The position numbers and the translations under genes are program-made. A stretch of 64,000 nucleotides of DNA from Microbacterium sp. (GTDB taxonomy: Bacteria; Actinomycetota; Actinomycetes; Actinomycetales; Microbacteriaceae), in contig JAEKKN010000021.1 in assembly GCA_019510305.1 (NCBI GenBank), forward strand, positions 62,001 through 126,000, read 5' to 3'. Below, piece after piece: positions 46,848 to 55,146 of this stretch. Each line of letters opens with the position of its first letter. Within the stretch, counting starts at the first letter, position 1. The notes under the pieces are model-generated. The model did no database searches and was not told the DNA's origin. It saw only the letters and a list, made by a program, of their open reading frames with translations.

Positions 46848-49622
46848 TCAACGTCGGTTCGCGGGCCCCGTCATCGGGAAGGGCATCGGGAGGCTCCCGC
46901 CCTTGTCGATCATCGCGAGCTCGGCACGCGAGGAGATGCCGAGCTTGCGGAACACCGCGTGCAGATGGGCGGCGATCGTCTTCGGCGAGAGATACAGCTG
47001 AGCGGCGATCTGCTTGTTGGTGAGTCCCTCTGCGACGAGCGCCGAGATCCTCTGCTCCTGTGGTGTGAGCGCCTGGCCGAGGTCGGGGCGCGCACGAGGC
47101 GAACGCTCGCCGAGGGACTGCAGGAGGCGACGCGACTGGTCGGCCCAGGCGCGCGCTCCCAAGGCGTCGAGACGTGCGCGCGCCTCCTGCAGCGCCGTCG
47201 TCGCGTCCGCGGTTCGGCCGATCCTGCTCAGCCGTTCGCCGCGATCGAGCACCGCGAGTGCCACGAGCAGCGCAGGAGCATTCCGTCCTTCTCGCGTGAG
47301 CGCGAGCAAGCGGCGCTCCACATCCTCGTCCGCAGCCAGGATGCTGTCCGAGAACGCGAGTCCCCACGCCAGCAGGTCGCCCTCGACGAGGCTGCCCAGA
47401 TCACGCATCCGTTCGACGACGACGGCCGCGTCCTCCGCTCGTCCTGACCTGGCCGCGGCGAACACGTAGAACGGCAGCGCGAGCATCGCCCACGATCTAT
47501 GGTGCGCGGCATCCTCCGGATCGACGACCCGAGAGAAGCGCTGGTCGGCGTCGGCGAACCGTCCGGCAGCGCTGAGACTGATCCCCTCCGCGATGAGGGT
47601 CTGGACGAGGAAGGGGTTGTGCGGGAGGGCGAAGGCCGCGGACGGGAATTCACGGGCGAGCGCCGCGCCGTCGAAGCTCCCGCTCATCACTCCCTCTGCG
47701 AAGCCCTGCAGGACCGCCGCAGTCAGACCGATGAACGACTCGCCCGTCTCCTCCGAGATCTGGCGCGCCTCCAGCCCGGCCATCAGGGAGCCTCGAAGGT
47801 CCCCCATGATGAAGCGGCTGCCGATCAAGCTGGTGAGGGTGATCGCGAGGAGCGACAGCTCGCCCTGCTCACGGAGTTCGTCGGCCACACCCGACAGGAC
47901 TCTCTCAGCGTCGGTCTGCATGCCGGCGGCGCCCAGCGCGAGACCGAGGAGACGCCTGCGCTCGGTCGAGGCGAGCTCTGACGGATCGATCGCCAGCGCC
48001 GCCCGCCGTACCCGGCCCGCGTGCTCCTCCGGACTTCCCCACGACATCAGGAACAGCATCCGCGGGTCTGCGTCTTCGACGCCGTAGCGGGACGCCTGCT
48101 CGATGAACCGATGCCAGGGCAGACCCGTCGGCGTCGACCCCCAGAAGTGGAACGCCATGGTGAGGAGGGTGTCGATGGCTCGTTCGACGTCGCCGGCGCG
48201 AGCCATGTCGTCGACGATCTCGAGGCCGGTCTCCACCTGGCCGTCTCGCCCGGCGCCGGGGAGCAGATGCCTCACCCACGCCAGTCGCGCGCGGACCGTG
48301 TCGTCGGCGTCGCCGGATTCCAGTGGATCGATGATCGCCGAAGCGGCGTCGAGCCGTCCGGCGTCGAGTGCGATCTCCGCGGCGCGCGTGCTGCGCCGCA
48401 CGCGTGCGGATCTGTCGACGCTCAGATCGGCTGCGCGTTCGAGCGACGAGATCGCGGCAGAGACGTCGCCGGTGCGGCGTGCCCGCTCTGCGCCTTCCTC
48501 GAGCGTCGCGGCGAGATGCTCGTCAGGTCCCGTGGAGGCGTTGGCCAGATGCCAGGTCCGCTGGTCGCTTCCGGGGCGCAACGCGGCGGCGATCGCCAGG
48601 TGGGCTCTGCTGCGTTGGCCGGGCGTCGCTGCCGACAGCACGGCTGCCCGTACCAGCGGATGCGGGAATCGGATGGTCGAGCCGTCGGAGTGCAGCAGAT
48701 GCTCGGTGATGATCGCGTCCAGCGCCGTTTGGAGATCGTGCACGCCCGTGAGGCGCGAGGTCGCGTCCAGGATCTCGCTCGCGGCGCCGTCGGCGCTCAA
48801 TGCCGCCACGTGCAGCAGCGACCGCGCGGCCTCATCGAGATGGTTCACACGAGCGGCGAAAGCGGCGGTGAGCCGTTCTGACAGGGGGAGCGCGTGGTCA
48901 CCGGGTGCGGCGAGCTCCGGTCGCGTGGCAAGTTCGGTCAATGCGAGCGGATTGCCCCCGGCGTAGGCGAGCACGTCGCGGCGCTGCCGGGGTGTGAGAC
49001 GGCCGCCTGCGTCGGCGAGCACCTGTAGTGAATCGGAGTCGTCCAGGGGGTGCAGCGCGATATGGACACCGGCCGGGAAGACTCCCGTCGCCTCGGCGGC
49101 ACGCTCCGCGACGACGAGCGCGATCGATTCGGATGACAGACGGCGTGCGATGAACGCCATCACCTGTTGTGAGCCGGGATCGAGCCACTGCGCGTCGTCG
49201 ACCGTGATGAGCAGCCCCTCGGCGGATGCGGCGTTCGACAGCACGGTCAGTGCGCCGAGCGCCACCAGGTAGACGCTCGGCGTCTCCCCGTCGGCCTCGC
49301 CGAAGGCCTGCCGCAGCGCCTGCTGCTGCGGCGGGGGGAGCTCTGCGATGGAGTGGCGGAACGCGAAGAGGAGCTGGTGCAGCGCAGCGAACGGCAGCTG
49401 GGACTCCGCCTCGGCCGCCGTCAACTCGAGCACGCGCACGCCCGCCGCCCTGGCGTGCTCGGCGACGTCCCCGATCAGGGTCGTCTTGCCGATGCCCGCG
49501 GGGCCGGTGATGAGGACGGATCCGCCGGAACGGTGAAGGTCAGCGACCAAGCGCTGCAGGGCGCTGACTTCATCGCTGCGGCCGACGATGCGGGGGGACT
49601 CAGGCACCAGAACATGATGCAC
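46848..49622 (-). CDS. large LuxR-family regulator with AAA ATPase domain (LAL/MalT-like)
   Basis: A 924-residue regulator: N-terminal ATPase with Walker A GPAGIGKTTL (about 40) and Walker B LLITVDDAQWLD (about 140), a long helical TPR-like middle, and a C-terminal LuxR helix-turn-helix (LTPQEQRISALVAEGLTNKQIAAQLYLS). Such LAL proteins activate transcription after ligand and ATP binding. It is divergent from the hydrolase pair at 49832. The GTG at 49622 is the longest start; GTG 49607 is equally possible, and neither has a good ribosome-binding site. Being convergent with the SDR it is not part of locus B's operons, and its targets are unknown. Confidence 0.9.
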   Translation of the reverse strand: MHHVLVPESPRIVGRSDEVSALQRLVADLHRSGGSVLITGPAGIGKTTLIGDVAEHARAAGVRVLELTAAEAESQLPFAALHQLLFAFRHSIAELPPPQQQALRQAFGEADGETPSVYLVALGALTVLSNAASAEGLLITVDDAQWLDPGSQQVMAFIARRLSSESIALVVAERAAEATGVFPAGVHIALHPLDDSDSLQVLADAGGRLTPRQRRDVLAYAGGNPLALTELATRPELAAPGDHALPLSERLTAAFAARVNHLDEAARSLLHVAALSADGAASEILDATSRLTGVHDLQTALDAIITEHLLHSDGSTIRFPHPLVRAAVLSAATPGQRSRAHLAIAAALRPGSDQRTWHLANASTGPDEHLAATLEEGAERARRTGDVSAAISSLERAADLSVDRSARVRRSTRAAEIALDAGRLDAASAIIDPLESGDADDTVRARLAWVRHLLPGAGRDGQVETGLEIVDDMARAGDVERAIDTLLTMAFHFWGSTPTGLPWHRFIEQASRYGVEDADPRMLFLMSWGSPEEHAGRVRRAALAIDPSELASTERRRLLGLALGAAGMQTDAERVLSGVADELREQGELSLLAITLTSLIGSRFIMGDLRGSLMAGLEARQISEETGESFIGLTAAVLQGFAEGVMSGSFDGAALAREFPSAAFALPHNPFLVQTLIAEGISLSAAGRFADADQRFSRVVDPEDAAHHRSWAMLALPFYVFAAARSGRAEDAAVVVERMRDLGSLVEGDLLAWGLAFSDSILAADEDVERRLLALTREGRNAPALLVALAVLDRGERLSRIGRTADATTALQEARARLDALGARAWADQSRRLLQSLGERSPRARPDLGQALTPQEQRISALVAEGLTNKQIAAQLYLSPKTIAAHLHAVFRKLGISSRAELAMIDKGGSLPMPFPMTGPANRR

Positions 49623-49734
49623 TGCATCGAGCCCGATCGCGTAACCGGCGTCGGGCCGACAAGTTAGGTCATCGATTCCCGTGATCTAGGTACGCCCGGG
49701 CGGTCCGCCGAACGCACCCGGCGCATAGCGTCTA

Positions 49735-49764
49735 AGAGGAGCAGGATCACCGATCCGCTCCTCT
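49735..49764. promoter_or_regulatory. inverted repeat upstream of the hydrolase pair
   Basis: AGAGGAGC (49735-49742) and GCTCCTCT (49757-49764) pair fully, with GGATC/GATCC inside and a single bulged A, closing on the loop ACC. It sits about 70 bp before the hydrolase ATG in the LuxR-hydrolase divergent region (49623-49831). It may be a 5'-leader hairpin or a regulator site. Confidence 0.5.
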
Positions 49765-49831
49765 CGCAACGGCGCCGCATCAAGCCGTTCGCGGCGGGAC
49801 ACGGCGCCTCGACCATTCGAAAGAGGCAATC

Positions 49832-50545
49832 ATGACCACGCCGACCATCGTCCTCGTCCACGGCGCATTCGCCGACGCCGGCAGTTGGGCGCCGGTGACG
49901 CGCCAGCTGCTCGACCAGGGGCACGCGGTTCTCGTTCCTCCTGTTCCGAACCGATCGCTGTCCGGCGACGCGGAGTACATCCGACGCTTCGTCGAGCAGA
50001 TCGAAGGTCCTGTGCTGCTCGCGGGGCACTCCTACGGTGGCGCCGTCATCACGGTTGCCGGTGCAGCCGAGAACGTGGTCGGTCTCGTCTACGTCTCGGG
50101 GTACGCGCTCGTCGAGGGCGAGAGCCTCGGCCAGCTGCAGGGCGGATTCCCCGACTCCGACCTCGCGGCGAACCTCGTGTATCAGCCGTACACCCTGCCC
50201 GATGGCTCGGACGGCACCGACGTGTCCGTGAAGATCGACGCCTTCCCGGCCGTCTTCGCCGCCGGCGTGGACGTTCGCGCCGCCGAGGTCTTCGCGGTGT
50301 CGCAGCGCCCGCTCTCCGCGCTCGCCTTCGGCGAAGCCGCTTCGGTGGCAGCGTGGCGCACGAAGCCCGCGTGGGGCATCGTCTCGTCCTCCGACCACAC
50401 CATCAACCCCGAGGTCGAGCGGTTCGGCTATCAGCGCGCAGGCGTGCGCGCCGTCGTCGAGATCGACGCTCCTCACCTCGTCATGCAGACCCACCCCGTC
50501 GAGGTCGCGAAGGTCATCACCGACGCGATCGCCGAACTCGACTGA
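49832..50545 (+). CDS. alpha/beta hydrolase
   Basis: A 237-residue hydrolase of the small EstC/salicylate-esterase-like group: HGAFADAGSW oxyanion region at about 10, nucleophile in AGHSYGG (Ser about 69), and the catalytic His in DAPHLVMQTHP near the C-terminus. ATG 49832 follows GAAAGAGG. The next gene, another hydrolase, starts 22 nt downstream, so they form an operon possibly controlled by the divergent LuxR regulator. Substrate unknown. Confidence 0.88.
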   Translation: MTTPTIVLVHGAFADAGSWAPVTRQLLDQGHAVLVPPVPNRSLSGDAEYIRRFVEQIEGPVLLAGHSYGGAVITVAGAAENVVGLVYVSGYALVEGESLGQLQGGFPDSDLAANLVYQPYTLPDGSDGTDVSVKIDAFPAVFAAGVDVRAAEVFAVSQRPLSALAFGEAASVAAWRTKPAWGIVSSSDHTINPEVERFGYQRAGVRAVVEIDAPHLVMQTHPVEVAKVITDAIAELD

Positions 50546-50567
50546 CCCTCTCGAACAGGAGACCGCC

Positions 50568-51530
50568 ATGAGCGCCAACCCCCACGACATCGCCCTCGAA
50601 CCCGCCGCCCAGTCCTTCGTGGAAGCCACCGCGAACCCGCCCTACCTCTACCAGCTCACCCCGGAAGACGGCCGAAAGGCCGTGGACGGGGTGCAGGACG
50701 AACCCATCTGGAAGCCGCAGGTCGACGAGGAGTGGATCACGGTCGACGGTGGCCCCACGGGGACCGTTCCCGTACGTATCGTCCGACCCGCGGGCGCAGA
50801 AGGCGCCCTCCCCGTCATCCTGTACACGCACGGCGCAGGCTGGGTCTTCGGGGACGCGCACACGCACGACCGGCTGGTGAGGGACCTCGCGGTCGGCACG
50901 GGAGCGGCGGTCGTGTTCCCGGAGTACGACCGAGCCCCTGAAGCGCAATACCCCACGCAGAACGAGCAGTCCTACGCCGTCGCGCGCTGGGTCGCGAAAG
51001 ACGGCTCGCAGAAGGGTCTCGACGGAAGTCGCCTCGTCGTCGCGGGCGACTCGGTGGGCGGCAACATGGCCACGGTGCTCACGATCATGGCCGCGCAGCG
51101 AGGAGATGTGGCGTTTCGCGCCCAGGCGCTGTTCTACCCCGTCACGGACGCGTCTTTCGACACCGCGTCATACGAGGAGTTCGCCGAAGGCTATTTCCTG
51201 ACGCTCGAAGGCATGAAGTGGTTCTGGGATCAGTACACCACCGATGCCGCGGAACGAGCAGAGATCACGGCATCCCCGCTTCGTGCGACGATCGAGCAGC
51301 TCGCCGGTCTTCCGCAGGCCCTGGTCATCACGGGCGAGGCCGACGTGCTCCGGGACGAAGGCGAGGCGTACGCGGCCAAGCTGCGCCGAGCCGGGGTCCC
51401 GGTCACCGCCGTCCGCTATCAGGGCATCGTCCACGACTTCGTGATGGTGAACTCGATGCACGACACCCACGCGGCGAAATCCGCGATCGCACAGGCTGTC
51501 GCCTTCCTCAAGGCGGCGCTCGAGAACTGA
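50568..51530 (+). CDS. alpha/beta hydrolase (acetyl esterase/HSL family)
   Basis: A 320-residue esterase: oxyanion motif THGAGWVFGD (HGxGW variant, about 85-94), nucleophile GDSVGGN (Ser about 160), acid in GEADVLRDEGE (about 262) and His in QGIVHDFVMVN (about 290). ATG 50568 has AGGAG 8 nt upstream. It probably deacylates small esters; some relatives deacetylate xylo-oligosaccharides, but nothing here points to that specifically. A strong hairpin follows the stop. Confidence 0.88.
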   Translation: MSANPHDIALEPAAQSFVEATANPPYLYQLTPEDGRKAVDGVQDEPIWKPQVDEEWITVDGGPTGTVPVRIVRPAGAEGALPVILYTHGAGWVFGDAHTHDRLVRDLAVGTGAAVVFPEYDRAPEAQYPTQNEQSYAVARWVAKDGSQKGLDGSRLVVAGDSVGGNMATVLTIMAAQRGDVAFRAQALFYPVTDASFDTASYEEFAEGYFLTLEGMKWFWDQYTTDAAERAEITASPLRATIEQLAGLPQALVITGEADVLRDEGEAYAAKLRRAGVPVTAVRYQGIVHDFVMVNSMHDTHAAKSAIAQAVAFLKAALEN

Positions 51531-51576
51531 GGCGAACGTCGCAGGCGCGGTCCCGACGGCAGGGGCCGCGCTGTGG

Positions 51577-51607
51577 GCAGGGGTCGCGAGCGTCTCGCGG
51601 CCCCTGC
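51577..51607. terminator. bidirectional terminator hairpin
   Basis: A 14-bp stem GCAGGGGTCGCGAG / CTCGCGGCCCCTGC with one G-T wobble and loop CGT, ending two bases before the convergent gene's stop. An additional GCAGGGGCCGCG copy of the left arm lies just upstream (from about 51559) and could form an alternative stem. Confidence 0.75.
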
Positions 51608-51608
51608 A

Positions 51609-52292
51609 TCACGACCTTCGGGCGCGCGCCTGCATGATTCCCCGCTGTGAGGTGGCGAATCCGGCGAGGAGCTCGCGCAGGTGCTCGGCCGACGTGGCCG
51701 CTCCGAACACGTCGGTGCCGGGCTCGAGCATCGCGCCCGCAGCGAGGCGACCCGCCACGACCGGGTCGAAGCCCAGGTCGTCCACGATCCCGGCGACCGT
51801 CTCGACATCGGCCGGATCGTCGCCGGCGATCGCGATCGCCTTCCTGCCGGGCGCTCCGGGAGTGCGGGCCTCCTCCTCCAGGTCGCGGGCGCTCATGTGG
51901 TTGAACGCTTTCACGACTCGCGCTCTGCCGAGGAACTTCTGCACGGTCTCACTCGTCGAGGTGCGCAGGTCCGCGAGATCTGGTCGAAGGCCGTCGAGTT
52001 CCCACCAGTGGTTCATCGCGTCGATCACGAGTCGGCCCTGCAGTTGCGCCACAGGGAGCTCCCGATACCGCCCCAGCGGTATCGCGAGGATCACAGCATC
52101 CGATTCCTGCGCGACGTCGCCCGCCCACTGCGCCGTCGCGGTCGTCGCGAGAGCACCCGCACCGACCCGGGAGGGATCACCCGATCCGGCGATGCGCACG
52201 CGATATCCCGCAGAGACCGCGAGGCGCGCGAGCACCGTGCCCACGCGTCCCGCGCCGAGAATCCCGAGCGATGCAGGCCGTCGGTCGTCCAT
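51609..52292 (-). CDS. NADP-binding F420-dependent-reductase-like protein
   Basis: A 227-residue protein with an N-terminal Rossmann motif (LGILGAGRVGTVLARLA, about 8-24) and blocks of the NADPH-dependent reductase/F420:NADP oxidoreductase-like family (VILAIPLGRYRELP, DAMNHWW, RVVKAFNHMSARDLE, KAIAIAGDDPADVETV). Family members bind NADP and are often annotated NAD(P)-binding domain proteins; many act in redox exchange. ATG 52292 lies just upstream of ATG-free sequence and fits the family length. It appears to be a single-gene unit. Confidence 0.85.
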   Translation of the reverse strand: MDDRRPASLGILGAGRVGTVLARLAVSAGYRVRIAGSGDPSRVGAGALATTATAQWAGDVAQESDAVILAIPLGRYRELPVAQLQGRLVIDAMNHWWELDGLRPDLADLRTSTSETVQKFLGRARVVKAFNHMSARDLEEEARTPGAPGRKAIAIAGDDPADVETVAGIVDDLGFDPVVAGRLAAGAMLEPGTDVFGAATSAEHLRELLAGFATSQRGIMQARARRS

Positions 52293-52323
52293 CCGGACAG
52301 CGTAGCCAGCATCGCGCGGAAAC

Positions 52324-52352
52324 GCGCTCCCTCGCCGCGAGCGAGGGAGCGC
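52324..52352. terminator. terminator hairpin
   Basis: GCGCTCCCTCG (52324-52334) and CGAGGGAGCGC (52342-52352) form a perfect 11-bp stem with a 7-nt loop, immediately downstream of the SRPBCC gene on the minus strand. Confidence 0.72.
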
Positions 52353-52358
52353 GCACGT

Positions 52359-52928
52359 TCAGATGCGCAGATCGGGATCCTCTCCGCGCACGTCATCCGT
52401 GGACGAGCTGGAGAGCCCGGATGCCGGCGGCATCGGCGTCGCGCCCGACGGGCCGTCTGTCTGCGTCGTCGTTCCGCCGTGCACCTCACCGCGCCATGCG
52501 CCCGTCGGCAGGCGCCGCTCTTCGATGAACTCCTTGAACTTCTGCAGGTCGTGCTTGACGATCATGTCGTCGATCTGCAGGGCCGCGCCCGCCTTCTCCG
52601 CGAAGGTCTCGGGCTTCCAGTCCATGGCGAGCTCGACTGTCGTTCCGCCGTCTTGGGCGGCGCGGAACGAAACGCGACCCTCGTGCGCGACCTCGGTCTG
52701 GCTGCGCCAGGTGACATGGTCGTCGGGCACCTGATCGACGATGCGCGCATCGAACTCGCGACGCACCCCGCCGATGTTCACAACCCAGCGCGTGGTGGTG
52801 TCGTCGAGCTGCCTGACCTCTTCGACGCCCGTGAGGTACTCGGGAAACGTCTCGAACTGCGTCCACTGCTCGTACGCGGTGCTGATCGGCACGTTCACGT
52901 CGATCGACGATGTGATGGTGGTGCTCAT
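52359..52928 (-). CDS. SRPBCC family protein (polyketide cyclase/dehydrase fold)
   Basis: A 189-residue protein. Residues 1-150 show the cyclase/dehydrase START-like fold as in membrane-stress-associated relatives: TITSSIDVNVPISTAYEQWTQFETFPEYL, RQLDDTTTRWVV, FRAAQDGGTTVELAMDW. A Pro/Ser/Thr-rich tail of about 40 residues ends in DDVRGEDPDLRI. ATG 52928 has AAGGAGC upstream; the longer frame to 53312 is rejected. Function is unknown; proteins of this type are often in stress regulons. Confidence 0.85.
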   Translation of the reverse strand: MSTTITSSIDVNVPISTAYEQWTQFETFPEYLTGVEEVRQLDDTTTRWVVNIGGVRREFDARIVDQVPDDHVTWRSQTEVAHEGRVSFRAAQDGGTTVELAMDWKPETFAEKAGAALQIDDMIVKHDLQKFKEFIEERRLPTGAWRGEVHGGTTTQTDGPSGATPMPPASGLSSSSTDDVRGEDPDLRI

Positions 52929-53109
52929 CTTTGCTCCTTCCGACGGGATTGCTTGTGCGAGTGCCCCACGGTAGACGGCGTCACGGCGAGGAACGAGGGG
53001 GTTGCCCCGAACTGGCAGGAGGATTAGGGAGCAGCATGCGTCTGCCGGGAAGGGCGCCTCAGCGCGCATGGGCGCGCGCCGAAGAGCATCCGGTCCTGCC
53101 CTGCTGCCG

Positions 53110-53400
53110 TCAGGCGGTTGCGGCGAGGGGTGGCAGGTGAGGGATCTTGATCGGTGCGGCGGACCGGCTCGGCGGGTTGTGGAACCGCTGCACGTCGCCG
53201 AGAACCTCCTCGGCAGACATGTAGTAGCTCGCCAGCGGCAGGTCACGCAACCAGAGGACCTCGTATTCCACGGCATCCAGCTTGTAGATGCACGCGACGG
53301 TCCTGCGCGCATCGTGCGGGCCGTACTTGTGGTCGAGGATCAGCCACTCGGTGTCTGTGACCTTCCGGAGTTGGAACCGGGGATCGGGCATCGCAGACAT
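53110..53400 (-). CDS. hypothetical protein (96 residues)
   Basis: I do not recognise a family. The 96-residue protein starts MSAMPDPRFQLRKV and has the look of a small beta-rich domain (EWLILDHKYGP, VACIYKLDAVEYEVLWLRDLP) ending in a Pro-rich tail. ATG 53400 has GGGAG about 10 nt upstream; the extension to 53547 runs over the promoter and is rejected. A near-perfect promoter lies upstream. Neighbours are the SRPBCC protein and a ferritin-like protein, suggesting a stress context. Confidence 0.72.
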   Translation of the reverse strand: MSAMPDPRFQLRKVTDTEWLILDHKYGPHDARRTVACIYKLDAVEYEVLWLRDLPLASYYMSAEEVLGDVQRFHNPPSRSAAPIKIPHLPPLAATA

Positions 53401-53518
53401 CTCAACACTCCCATCGGTCGTAGCCAGAGCCGGCCGGCCGGAGGAGCGCACCGCGTCCGAGCGGGAGAACGTCACCGCCGGTCGACGGGCGTCCTCTGCC
53501 CGCCAGAGTTTCACCAGA

Positions 53519-53547
53519 ATTATAAGAAGAGGAGCGGCGATGTTCAA
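53519..53547 (-). promoter_or_regulatory. strong sigma-70-type promoter
   Basis: Minus strand TTGAAC (53547-53542), 17-bp spacer, consensus TATAAT (53524-53519). It is the best -10 seen in the window. It would give a leader of about 110 nt before the ATG at 53400. Confidence 0.7.
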
Positions 53548-53562
53548 CGGAGCGCGGGGGGT

Positions 53563-54042
53563 TCATCCCGCCATCTCCTGCAGCCGGGTGAGCAGCTCCT
53601 CGCTGGTGTGCGTCTCCTGGTCGAGGTTGGCATGCAGGAGCGCTGCGGCTTCTGCATGCACGGGGGTGACGGCGGTGATGAGGCTCTGATAGGCCGAGAT
53701 CTCGTAGTGCTCATTGCCCAGGGCGCACGACAGCGCCACCTGGTCGTGAAGCGAGGCGGCCGACCGGTTGAGGAGCGACTGAGCCTGCTTGGAGATCCCC
53801 TTCGTGCTGGGCGACGGCGCCGTCGACTCCGGCAGTTCGAGGAGGGTGAAGACACGACGGAGGTTCTCGATCTGCTCCTTCGTCTCGTCCTGATGATGGC
53901 GGAAGAGCTTCTTGATGTCGGCGGATCGTGCGGCCCCGGCCAACTCCTTGAGCGCGGCCAGAGAATCGTCCTCCATCGTCAGCGCCGTGCGGAGCTGGAA
54001 CCGGAGGAGGTCCTGAGGAGATTCGAGATTCGTCTGCGGCAT
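53563..54042 (-). CDS. DUF892/YciF-type ferritin-like protein
   Basis: A 159-residue four-helix protein of the DUF892 (YciE/YciF) family: SPQDLLRFQLRTALTMEDDSL at the N-terminus, FRHHQDETKEQIENLRRVF, SCALGNEHYEISAYQSLI and HAEAAALLHANLDQETHTSEEL. The Glu/His positions are those of a ferritin-like di-iron site. Members are induced by osmotic or oxidative stress; their activity is not defined. ATG 54042 has GGGAAG upstream. Confidence 0.88.
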   Translation of the reverse strand: MPQTNLESPQDLLRFQLRTALTMEDDSLAALKELAGAARSADIKKLFRHHQDETKEQIENLRRVFTLLELPESTAPSPSTKGISKQAQSLLNRSAASLHDQVALSCALGNEHYEISAYQSLITAVTPVHAEAAALLHANLDQETHTSEELLTRLQEMAG

Positions 54043-54152
54043 TTCGCTTCCCTTCGTCGATGCGGCGACCCCAGGTTAGAAGGGCGCCGGTCGTCCCCGA
54101 AGGGGCTTGATCTTCGTGGTCGCGGAAGCTACAGGACGGCTATGGTTGCGTT

Positions 54153-54467
54153 ATGGCCACTCTGCACTACGGCGCTGCGCACGTCCCGATCCACATCGAG
54201 GATCGCGCTCTCGCCCATCTCAAGGTCGTCATCGCCACGAAGCTCCGCCGCCAGGAGAGCTTCACGCTCTCGTGGAAGCATCCGGAGGGGGAGCCGGGCG
54301 GACGCTCGACGATCTGGATCCATCCGTCGATCCCGCTGCGCTTCACGTTCGACGAGCCGGAGCCGCCCAAGCTGAACGCGAAGTGGATCGAAGATCTCAT
54401 GCACTCGGTCAACTCGACCGGGGGCATCATGCTCGTCGACGAAGTTCTCGACACGCCCCAGGAGTAG
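54153..54467 (+). CDS. DUF7882-type small protein of Microbacteriaceae
   Basis: A 104-residue protein of a family that is common in Microbacteriaceae: starts MATLHYG, then EDRALAHLKVVIATKLRRQESF, LSWKHPEG, STIWIHPSIPLRFTF and LNAKWIEDLMHSVNSTGG. Function unknown; some databases link relatives to DNA ligase C-terminal regions. It supports the taxonomic placement. It probably forms a single-gene unit. Confidence 0.8.
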   Translation: MATLHYGAAHVPIHIEDRALAHLKVVIATKLRRQESFTLSWKHPEGEPGGRSTIWIHPSIPLRFTFDEPEPPKLNAKWIEDLMHSVNSTGGIMLVDEVLDTPQE

Positions 54468-54491
54468 AGCTGGCGGGAGCGGCGAGCCCCG

Positions 54492-55082
54492 TCACTCGAC
54501 CCCGAGAGATCCGAGGATGACCTCGATCGTGGCCTCCGCCGCGTCCTGCCACGGGACGCCGTCGAGCAGGTCTGCCGTGGCGAGGGCCGCGACACCGTGC
54601 ACGGATGCGAAGATCACGAGCGCGCGCCGCTCCGCGTCTCCTTCGGGAATCTCACCCGCCGCCTGCGCTGCGGCGACGAACGCTACGACCATCGACATGC
54701 TGGCCCTGCTCCGTTCGCGCAGCTCGCCCGAAGCATCGAATTGATGCTTCGCCTTGTACATCACCTCGAGGATCGCCGGGTGCGCGACCGCGAAGCCGAT
54801 GTACGCGAGACCCGCGGCGCGCAGCCGCTCGCCGAACGGGGCAGCCTGCTCCACGGCCGCAGCCAGCGCCTCGTTCATTCGTGTGAATCCGGCCACCGCG
54901 ACCGCGTCGAGGAGGGCGGTGCGGTCGCTGAAATGGCGTGCAGATGCGCCGTGACTCACGCCCACGTCGCGTGCGAGCTGACGCAGCGACAGCGCGTCGA
55001 CGCCCCCGGCGTCGATCGACTCCCAGGCGCGGTCGAGGAGCGCCTCTCGAAGGTTGCCGTGATGGTACGAGCGTTCGGTCAC
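54492..55082 (-). CDS. TetR family transcriptional regulator
   Basis: A 196-residue TetR regulator: YHHGNLREALLDRAWESIDAGG then the helix-turn-helix SLRQLARDVGVSHGASARHF (about 32-52), with a TetR_C_33-like C-terminal domain. Start GTG 55082 coincides with the predicted transcription start of the promoter TTGTCA(17)TAGGGT on the minus strand (55117-55089), so the mRNA is probably leaderless. It is divergent from an SDR gene, and a 33-bp inverted repeat between them is the likely operator. Confidence 0.9.
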   Translation of the reverse strand: MTERSYHHGNLREALLDRAWESIDAGGVDALSLRQLARDVGVSHGASARHFSDRTALLDAVAVAGFTRMNEALAAAVEQAAPFGERLRAAGLAYIGFAVAHPAILEVMYKAKHQFDASGELRERSRASMSMVVAFVAAAQAAGEIPEGDAERRALVIFASVHGVAALATADLLDGVPWQDAAEATIEVILGSLGVE

Positions 55083-55103
55083 ACCTGAACCCTATCGATC
55101 TAA

Positions 55104-55139
55104 GTAGACATTGACAACAATGCTGTCAGTGTCTACATT
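55104..55139. promoter_or_regulatory. divergent TetR/SDR promoter with 33-bp inverted repeat
   Basis: GTAGACATTGACA (55104-55116) and TGTCAGTGTCTAC (55124-55136) match at 12 of 13 positions around a 7-bp spacer. The SDR promoter is TTGACA (55111-55116), 17 bp, TACATT (55134-55139), and the TetR promoter overlaps on the other strand. One bound TetR would shut both. Confidence 0.8.
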
Positions 55140-55146
55140 TGCGATC

